Positions 58,116-64,000 of a stretch of 64,000 bases of DNA are shown here, in pieces. Made by a program: the position numbers and the translations under genes. The notes below the pieces were generated by a model. That model was not told the DNA's origin, made no database searches, and saw only the letters and a program-made list of their open reading frames with translations. The DNA is from Haloarcula salinisoli (lineage in GTDB: Archaea > Halobacteriota > Halobacteria > Halobacteriales > Haloarculaceae), in contig NZ_RKLQ01000002.1 in NCBI RefSeq assembly GCF_019599405.1, positions 248,001 through 312,000 on the forward strand, given 5' to 3'. The stretch's first letter is position 1. Each line of letters opens with the position of its first letter.

Positions 58116-59027
58116 CTACGTCGCCGCCCCTTCGAGTGGCTCCTCGATATCGAGGACGTCGGCACTGAACTCCCAGAGACGCCGAGCGTTGTCTCGGTCA
58201 CGGGCCGCTGGTGACGGCGTCGTGGGCTGCTGGTCGACGAAGTACCGCCCGGAGATATCCGCGGTCCGGGGGGAGACGGCGGGGAACAGTAGTTCCGCGG
58301 CGCCATCAGCGACGGTCGTCACCCCTGGCACTGCCGAGAGGCCGCCCATGAGCTGTGGCAGTGGCCGCGGGAGAAACCGACTGAACCCCGAGCCCGGTAT
58401 CGCACCCGGATGGATGCTGTTCGAGGTGATAGCTCGCTCCGTGGCGTCGAGTCGGCGGGCCAGTTCAGAGGCGAACAGGATGTTTGCCAGTTTCGAGTGG
58501 CTGTAGGCCCACCAGCTGGCATGTCGGTCGACATCCTGCACCCGCTCTAAGTCCAGTGCGGTGCCCTGGTGGGCCGCCGACGCCGTGGTGACGATACGGG
58601 CGTCGTCTGCCAGGTGGCCGAGGAGCGCCGTGGTCAGGAGAAACGGCGAGAGGTGGTTGACGTGGAACGTGTATTCGACGCCGAGGTCACTCAATCGCCC
58701 CTCGCGGAACAGCCCGCCGGCGTTGTTGACGAGGATATCTACCCCGTCGGTGTCGGTACGGACGGTTTCAGCGAGCTCCCGAACGCCGTCGACGCTTGCG
58801 AAGTCCGCTTTCACGAACCGGCCGTCGGCATCGAGGCCGTCGAACTCGTCGACGACAGCCTCGCCCGCTGTTTCGTCCCGTCCGTGCACGATGACGTCGG
58901 CGCCGAGCCGGCCCAGTGCCAGCGCGGCGTCCCGGCCGATACCGCTCGTCGACCCGGTGACGAGCGCTTGCTGCCCGGTGCAGTCCACGTCAGCGACGCC
59001 TGCGAGTTCCTCCGGGGAACGAGACAT
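58116..59027 (-). CDS. SDR oxidoreductase (retinol dehydrogenase-like)
   Basis: A 303-residue classical SDR. ALVTGSTSGIGRDAAL holds the TGxxxGIG cofactor motif, HGRD follows the second strand, then NNAGG, TTASAAH with the catalytic Ser, and YSHSK (YxxxK). The C-terminal extension (about 245-303) is as in the WW-domain/retinol dehydrogenase group. The His-Gly-Arg stretch after strand 2 suggests NADPH preference. Substrate unknown. Confidence 0.9.
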   Translation of the reverse strand: MSRSPEELAGVADVDCTGQQALVTGSTSGIGRDAALALGRLGADVIVHGRDETAGEAVVDEFDGLDADGRFVKADFASVDGVRELAETVRTDTDGVDILVNNAGGLFREGRLSDLGVEYTFHVNHLSPFLLTTALLGHLADDARIVTTASAAHQGTALDLERVQDVDRHASWWAYSHSKLANILFASELARRLDATERAITSNSIHPGAIPGSGFSRFLPRPLPQLMGGLSAVPGVTTVADGAAELLFPAVSPRTADISGRYFVDQQPTTPSPAARDRDNARRLWEFSADVLDIEEPLEGAAT

Positions 59028-59089
59028 ACTGAATCACAGGGGCTCCACAGGGAAGCCGGCATCGTCGGCGTGGGGCACCGGCACAAGCG

Positions 59090-61960
59090 CTACGAAACCG
59101 CCTGCACCAGCGCCCGAACCTCGTCCCTCGACAGCGGCTCCACCGCGACCCGCTCTCCGTCCGCCGAGTAGAAGAGACTCGTCGTCACTTCCCTTCCTGG
59201 ATACACACTCGCGAGCACGTGGTAGTAGACGCTCAACTGTTTGCGGTACTCCGCCTGGGCGCGCCGGCTCCCGTCGGTCTTGTAGTCGATAATCTCGACG
59301 CGGTCTGCGGTCAGGTGCACCAGGTCGACGACGCCGGTAATCGCCACTCGCTCGCCGTCGACCTCCAGGGGCAAGACGGCGTCCTCCTCGGCGAACAACT
59401 CGCCGGTCAGGCCAGCAATGAGCTCCTGAATACGCTCCTCGTGCTCGTTCGATGGCGTCACGTCCGCACCCAGAACGTACGCTTCGGCGAAGTCGTGGAC
59501 CTGTGTTCCAAAGTCCATCCCGCCCTCTCCGTCCCGCTCTATCTCTACACTCTCGCCACCGCCCTCGAACACGCCGTCGTCCATGAGCGAGTGCGGGCTG
59601 TAACTCGCCGGTCCATCGGGCGACGCGATAGTGAAGGGCAACTGTGACTGTTCGGTCTCCGTTGCCACTACGCGCTCGATCTCGGTACTCCCGTCCTGCA
59701 CCTCGACGGGCAGCTCCTGGAGGAACGTGTTGGGCTTCTCGCCACCCGCAAACACCAGGTGGTGCTCGGCGCGGGTAATCGCGACGTACAGCAACCGTCG
59801 TTCCTCGTCGTATCCGTCGGGGAGACAGCGCCGGTAGACGTCGTAGCGCCAGTTGTCGTAGATATGGGGGTACAGCCCCTCCTCACCGTACACCTTCCGC
59901 TGGCGGACGCCCACGGACTCCTCGTAGCGAAGCACGCCCGAGCTCCGCGTCCGGGGTGGGAACCGTCCCTCGTTCATGTTCGCCAAAATCACGATGGGAT
60001 ACTCCAGCCCCTTCGCCGAGTGGATGGTCTGGACGGTCACCGAGTCCTCGCTGGCGCTGGTGTGGACGCCGTGTGTGCTCCCGTTCTCGATACCGTCTTG
60101 GATGAAGCGAATCAGGTCGCCGCGGGTGAACGTGGTCGAATCGTGCACCGACTGGACGAGATGGAGGATGACGTCGGCGTACTCGCCGGTCATCCCGTAG
60201 CGCTCGAAGACGCGCCGAGTGAGCGAGCCGACGCTTGCCAGTTCTCGAAGGGAGTCGCGAAACGCCGCCATATTCTCGGGGTAGCGCTCGTCTTCGAGGA
60301 TGGCGTCTATCTCGTCGATGGTGTAGCTCGCCCGTTCGAGGACGACGGCCCAGCCACGGTCGGCGTCGCTGTCGACGATTCGCAGCCAGGCGAGCAACAG
60401 CTTCGCGGGGTCGCTGCGGAACAGTTCGACGTCGCCGTCGTAGGCGACCGGGACGTCGTATTCTCCCGCGACGTCCAGCAGTTCACGACCGAAATCCCGC
60501 GTCCGCGTGAGGACGGCGATATCCTCGAACGTCGGCGCTCGTGGCTCGCCGTCCTCGTCCTCGACGGGATAGTCCGCGTTGCCGACGATGTCCTGTACCT
60601 TCGCGAGGACGGCTTCGTACTCGTCCTCGTGTGCCAGCGCCTCGATAGTCGTCTCGTCGAAGGGCGCGTTCGACTGGAGGGAGTCGACCTCGCCCAGGTC
60701 CTCGACGTCGACGCTGTCGGAACTCGTCGCCGGCGTCTCCAGGGCGTGTTCGGAGAAGTCCAGAATCGACTGCGTCGAGCGGTAGTTCTCGGTCAGCGAG
60801 ATGCGCTCGACGTTGTCTGTCTGGAAGCCGACCCGCGTGTCGTCGGGGTCGTTCAGCTCCGCGGCGAACCGTTCGAGTCGCGTCTCGAACTCGGTGATGT
60901 TCTCGACGTCGGCGTACTGGAACGAGTAGATGCTCTGTTTCCAGTCGCCGACGACCGAGAGGTTGTCCGTCTCGGCGAGCAACAGGGCGAGCTTGAACTG
61001 TATCTCGCTTGCGTCCTGGAACTCGTCGACCATCACGTACTCGAAGCCGACGCGCTCGCGAAGCTGTGGAGATTCACACAGCTGCACGAACGCGAGCAAC
61101 TGCAGGAAGCCGAAGTTGAGGTAGTTCCGCGCGAGTGCGAACTCGAGGTACTCGACGTAGAGGTCGTGGACGAACGCTTCGAGTTCGCTTCTATCCGATT
61201 CGAACACGTCCCTGGCGACGCTGTCGTCGAGTTGTTTCGTCCCGCGCCCGCCGCGAAGCTCCGTCTTCGATGGCGCGTCGGGGCGGTAGGTCTTCGACCG
61301 GCCGAACCCGGACAGGGCTTCCCGGAGCTTCGACTGCTTCGACCCACCGTTGCGGGGTTCGTTCACTGCGTCAAACTGGGATTTGAACGCCCCAAACGAA
61401 CCATGCAGCGCGTCCGCCCCGTCGCGATACCAGCCCTCGGCGGTCGGGAAGACGCCCTTCGACGCCAGTTCGTTGACGAGTTCGAGTCCTTCGAGCGGGT
61501 TCGAGAGTACCCGAAACAGGTCCGTGTACTCCGGATGTCGGTCCCGGAACTGGCCGTAGAACTCCCTGAAGTACTCGCGTTCGACGAACTCGTCCTCGAC
61601 GATGCGCGTCGAGCCGGTGATTCGGTCGTCGATACCCAGATGCGTCGGTGCGCGATAGCCGTGTTCGGCCAGCAGGTCGTAGCAGTAGGCGTGAAACGTC
61701 TGGATGGGCGCGTCGGCGAGTTCTCGCATCCCGTACGAGCAGTTCTCGACGATGCGTTCGCGCATCTCCGTGGCCGCGCTGTTGGTGAAGGTCACCAGCA
61801 GGACGTCCTCGGGTTCCACGGCGGGCTGGTCGACGATGTTCGCGTACCGGCGTGTGATGGTGAACGTCTTCCCGGTCCCGGCCCCGGCGTCGACGTGATA
61901 GATGCCCTCGGTCCCGTCGATGAGCCGTTGCTGGGCGTCGTTGGGCGAGAGCTCGCTCAT
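59090..61960 (-). CDS. AddA/RecB-like UvrD-family helicase-nuclease
   Basis: A 956-residue superfamily 1 helicase. Walker A is GAGTGKT (26-32), followed by LLVTFTNSAATEMRERI (Ia), VMVDEFQDAS (motif II), VVGDWKQSIYSFQYAD (III), ISLTENYRST (IV), VQTIHSAKGLEYPIVILANM (V) and RLLYVAITRAEHHLV (VI). A C-terminal PD-(D/E)XK nuclease carries GVVDLVHLTADRVEIIDYKTDG. It pairs with the next gene upstream (4-nt ATGA overlap) in an AddAB-like complex that would process double-strand breaks. Confidence 0.92.
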   Translation of the reverse strand: MSELSPNDAQQRLIDGTEGIYHVDAGAGTGKTFTITRRYANIVDQPAVEPEDVLLVTFTNSAATEMRERIVENCSYGMRELADAPIQTFHAYCYDLLAEHGYRAPTHLGIDDRITGSTRIVEDEFVEREYFREFYGQFRDRHPEYTDLFRVLSNPLEGLELVNELASKGVFPTAEGWYRDGADALHGSFGAFKSQFDAVNEPRNGGSKQSKLREALSGFGRSKTYRPDAPSKTELRGGRGTKQLDDSVARDVFESDRSELEAFVHDLYVEYLEFALARNYLNFGFLQLLAFVQLCESPQLRERVGFEYVMVDEFQDASEIQFKLALLLAETDNLSVVGDWKQSIYSFQYADVENITEFETRLERFAAELNDPDDTRVGFQTDNVERISLTENYRSTQSILDFSEHALETPATSSDSVDVEDLGEVDSLQSNAPFDETTIEALAHEDEYEAVLAKVQDIVGNADYPVEDEDGEPRAPTFEDIAVLTRTRDFGRELLDVAGEYDVPVAYDGDVELFRSDPAKLLLAWLRIVDSDADRGWAVVLERASYTIDEIDAILEDERYPENMAAFRDSLRELASVGSLTRRVFERYGMTGEYADVILHLVQSVHDSTTFTRGDLIRFIQDGIENGSTHGVHTSASEDSVTVQTIHSAKGLEYPIVILANMNEGRFPPRTRSSGVLRYEESVGVRQRKVYGEEGLYPHIYDNWRYDVYRRCLPDGYDEERRLLYVAITRAEHHLVFAGGEKPNTFLQELPVEVQDGSTEIERVVATETEQSQLPFTIASPDGPASYSPHSLMDDGVFEGGGESVEIERDGEGGMDFGTQVHDFAEAYVLGADVTPSNEHEERIQELIAGLTGELFAEEDAVLPLEVDGERVAITGVVDLVHLTADRVEIIDYKTDGSRRAQAEYRKQLSVYYHVLASVYPGREVTTSLFYSADGERVAVEPLSRDEVRALVQAVS

Positions 61961-64000
61961 CGGTCGCCCTCCAGCAGCAGGTCACGGTGGTCGACCCGAC
62001 GGTAGTTCGGCTCGCCGCCGGGACCGTCGACGGGGAACCGTTCCTCCCCGGCCCGCCGGCGGTCGAGTTCGGCCAGCCGCTCCTCGATAAACTCCTCGAA
62101 GCGGTCGAGGTCTTCCCGGAAGTACGCCCGCTTTCGGACGCCGTTGAGGGCGCGAATCGCCTGGTCGCTGCCCTTCTCCGCGTCGACGTCGTCGGGGGTG
62201 CCTGCGACGACGGCCTCGGTGAACTGCTCGGCGAACTCGGACGCTCGGAGTTCGGCCCTGTCGGTCGTCTCTGGGAACGACAGCCCATCGACGATATCGG
62301 CGTACGCCTCGAAGCCCAGCGCTTCGAACGTCGCGACGCAGTCGCTGTAGCCGTCCAGTAACTCGTCGTACGCGTCTCGCGACCCCACGTACTCGTCGAA
62401 CGTCGTCGGGTGGTACGAGACGGTGGTGAGTGTGTCGTCGAGATTCGCCTCGCCAGCGACGACGTCGTCCAGATTGTCGAGGAAGTAAAAGAAGGTGAAC
62501 TCCAGTCGCTCGTCCGGCCGGACGGTGCGATAGTGCGTGAGATACAGGAGCGCCTGGTAGTCGACGGTGTCACTCGGCGGGTCGATTGCGGACTGTTTAA
62601 CCACGTCGTAGGCCGACTTCTTCGACCCGCTCTTGTAATCCAGCAGGTGGTCGGGCGCGTACACGAGGTCGATGAGCCCCTTGATGCCCAGTTCGGCGTT
62701 CTCGAACCACCGCTCGGTTATCGGCGCGTCGACCGGTCTGTCGAACCGCTCTGCGAACGTGTTGGTCCCGAAGCCCGAGGCCGCGGTGAGAAAGTCACCG
62801 GCCTCTGGTCGGTTCGCATCGAGGAACGCCATAATCGTCTCCAGTCCGATTCGATAGCGCCGCGCACGGAGCGTCCGGTCGTGTTCGGGGTAGAACGGCC
62901 GCACCTCCGAGCACATCAGTTCGACCACCTCGTCGACGACCGACTCGTCGACGCTCTCGGGGTGGTTCACGTAGAACTCCGCGAAGTCGTGAAACAGCTG
63001 CCCTTCCTCGAAGTAATCGGCGTCCGGGCTGTCGAGCAACCGGCTGAACAGATAGTCCCGCGGCGAGTTGACGTAGGTGTTGAGGCTGGACTGACTGATG
63101 GTCTCGACCGATTCGGACTCGACCGGCGGGTCGAGGGGTTCTCGCTCGAAGCCACCGCCGTCTCCGTTCCGTGGTCGACTGTAGCTGACCGAGTCGAGGT
63201 CGCTGAACTGGCTGCACTCCGCGTCCAGGAGCTCGTTGAAGTACAGACACGGAGTCACCGGCTGCCCGCCGGCCGTATCCTGGACGAGGTAGTACTGTTC
63301 GCGCCCGCTCTGGAGGAGCAACTGGAACCGTCGGATGTACCGTTCGAACTGTTCGGCCGTGTCGACCCACGGTCGCTGTGGGGCCGAGTGGGTCCACCCC
63401 TCGTCGAGGCCGAGATAGAAGACGACCGGTCGGCCGACGTAGCCCGAGGACTTCGCGTCGGCGAGCAGGACACCGCTGTTCTCGCGGTCGACCGGCACCT
63501 CGTAGGTGTCGAGGTAGTACTCCAGTCGCCCGAGCGCGTCGGCCGTGACTGGCGTCTCCAGCAGGCCCAGCGTCTCCAGTTCTGTCCGGAGCCGGTCGAG
63601 TGTCGCGCCCGATTTCGACTCGTAGGTTTCCAGTACGTCTCGAAACGTCCGTGACGCTATCTCCGCACAGCACGCCTGTAGCCACTCGAGGTCGGGATGG
63701 CTGACTGCCGAGAGTCGCTTTTCGTCGTGGGCGACACCGAGGTCGACGCCGCAGTGAGACAGGATGGGTTTGACGTCCGCGACGGTGGTGTCGCTCCCGC
63801 GATGTGCGACCCGGAGCAAGCGCACCAGCGCCCGGTGGTCGGGGTCGTCCACGAAGCCGGGCCCGCCGTAGTAGGGAATATCCGCAGATTCGAACGCCGA
63901 TTCGACCAGCGAGGAGTACTGACTGCCGTTCTCGAGGACGACCGCGACGTCGTCTGCACGCTCCTCGTCGATGGAGTCGAGCAGCGCGTCGACGATGTGG
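61957..64000 (-). CDS. AddB-like PD-(D/E)XK nuclease subunit, 5' end outside the window
   Basis: 681 codons are visible, and the frame remains open at the right edge (ALLDSIDEERADDVAVVLEN near the border), so the gene is truncated by the window. An internal GTG at 63852 is not the start. The helicase-like N-terminal part continues into SSGYVGRPVVFYLGLDEGWTH (motif V-like). The C-terminal nuclease is ELGIKGLIDLVYAPDHLLDYKSGSKK with Asp and DYK. The final residues overlap the AddA-like start. Confidence 0.88.
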   Translation of the reverse strand, partial: HIVDALLDSIDEERADDVAVVLENGSQYSSLVESAFESADIPYYGGPGFVDDPDHRALVRLLRVAHRGSDTTVADVKPILSHCGVDLGVAHDEKRLSAVSHPDLEWLQACCAEIASRTFRDVLETYESKSGATLDRLRTELETLGLLETPVTADALGRLEYYLDTYEVPVDRENSGVLLADAKSSGYVGRPVVFYLGLDEGWTHSAPQRPWVDTAEQFERYIRRFQLLLQSGREQYYLVQDTAGGQPVTPCLYFNELLDAECSQFSDLDSVSYSRPRNGDGGGFEREPLDPPVESESVETISQSSLNTYVNSPRDYLFSRLLDSPDADYFEEGQLFHDFAEFYVNHPESVDESVVDEVVELMCSEVRPFYPEHDRTLRARRYRIGLETIMAFLDANRPEAGDFLTAASGFGTNTFAERFDRPVDAPITERWFENAELGIKGLIDLVYAPDHLLDYKSGSKKSAYDVVKQSAIDPPSDTVDYQALLYLTHYRTVRPDERLEFTFFYFLDNLDDVVAGEANLDDTLTTVSYHPTTFDEYVGSRDAYDELLDGYSDCVATFEALGFEAYADIVDGLSFPETTDRAELRASEFAEQFTEAVVAGTPDDVDAEKGSDQAIRALNGVRKRAYFREDLDRFEEFIEERLAELDRRRAGEERFPVDGPGGEPNYRRVDHRDLLLEGDR

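Noticed and set aside
59759-62005. A 748-codon plus-strand frame opposite the AddA-like gene
   Set aside because: Same antisense effect; the opposite strand carries a complete helicase with all motifs.

Overview
The window is high-GC, gene-dense DNA from a halophilic archaeon, most likely a member of the Halobacteria close to Haloarcula or Halomicroarcula. The evidence is acidic proteins, Tat-dependent lipoproteins (RR motif plus LAGC-type lipobox), AT-rich TATA-like boxes about 25 nt ahead of leaderless starts, and archaeal or haloarchaeal families: DNA polymerase D small subunit, RPA with its associated protein, HemAT, HTH-10 regulators, DUF373 and amphi-Trp. I see no CRISPR array, rRNA or intact insertion sequence. 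Two tRNA genes are present: Arg-TCT and His-GTG.

Layout. 1-4.4 kb: polymerase D small subunit, O-acetylhomoserine sulfhydrylase and serB. 4.5-6.7 kb: a compact locus that reads as an undescribed RiPP-type peptide-maturation system, with a divergently encoded 40-residue candidate precursor, an ATP-grasp enzyme, and a protein fusing a PqqD-like (RRE) domain to a membrane HEXXH metalloprotease. A perfect palindrome lies midway between the two promoters. 6.8-15.7 kb: XPD/Rad3 helicase, lipoproteins, a YHS-domain metal permease, a CDF transporter, a phosphoesterase and an M29 aminopeptidase. 16-25.8 kb: Tat-lipoprotein serine protease, YccF, a DnaJ-membrane protein, a COG2108-like radical SAM protein, a frameshifted lipoprotein, PsiE-like and DUF373 proteins, a GT2 and a histidine kinase. 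26-38.5 kb: tRNA-Arg, a RelE-type toxin-antitoxin pair, HemAT, TRAM, an atypical SDR, the rpa operon, a ribbon-helix-helix protein, two HTH-10 regulators and a DrrAB-type ABC exporter.

38.6-51 kb: amphi-Trp protein, acetyltransferase, amidohydrolase, aldo-keto reductase, CinA-like domain, VapBC, GH43, a DUF1326/DUF2182 pair, a CPBP protease, an HTH plus two DUF7521-like membrane proteins, a third HTH-10 regulator, a cupin and a CsaA-like protein. 51.2-53.7 kb: a glycerophosphodiesterase, a nucleotidyltransferase and a TagB/TagF-like transferase, suggesting a phosphodiester-linked polyol polymer. 54-56.1 kb: two HNH nucleases beside tRNA-His. 56.2-64 kb: a lipoyl-less E2-like acyltransferase, an Acg-type nitroreductase, an SDR and an AddAB-like helicase/nuclease pair that runs off the window.

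Between genes there are recurrent structured DNA families. The first consists of hairpins with unrelated arms but a nearly constant 11-nt loop (about GARCGNAGYGA). The second is a three-copy element just after gene ends that combines a T-tract, a hairpin and two A-tracts. The third is a two-copy element containing GCCAGAAAG and CAGTCCCACCC motifs. These are the main non-coding signals in the window.
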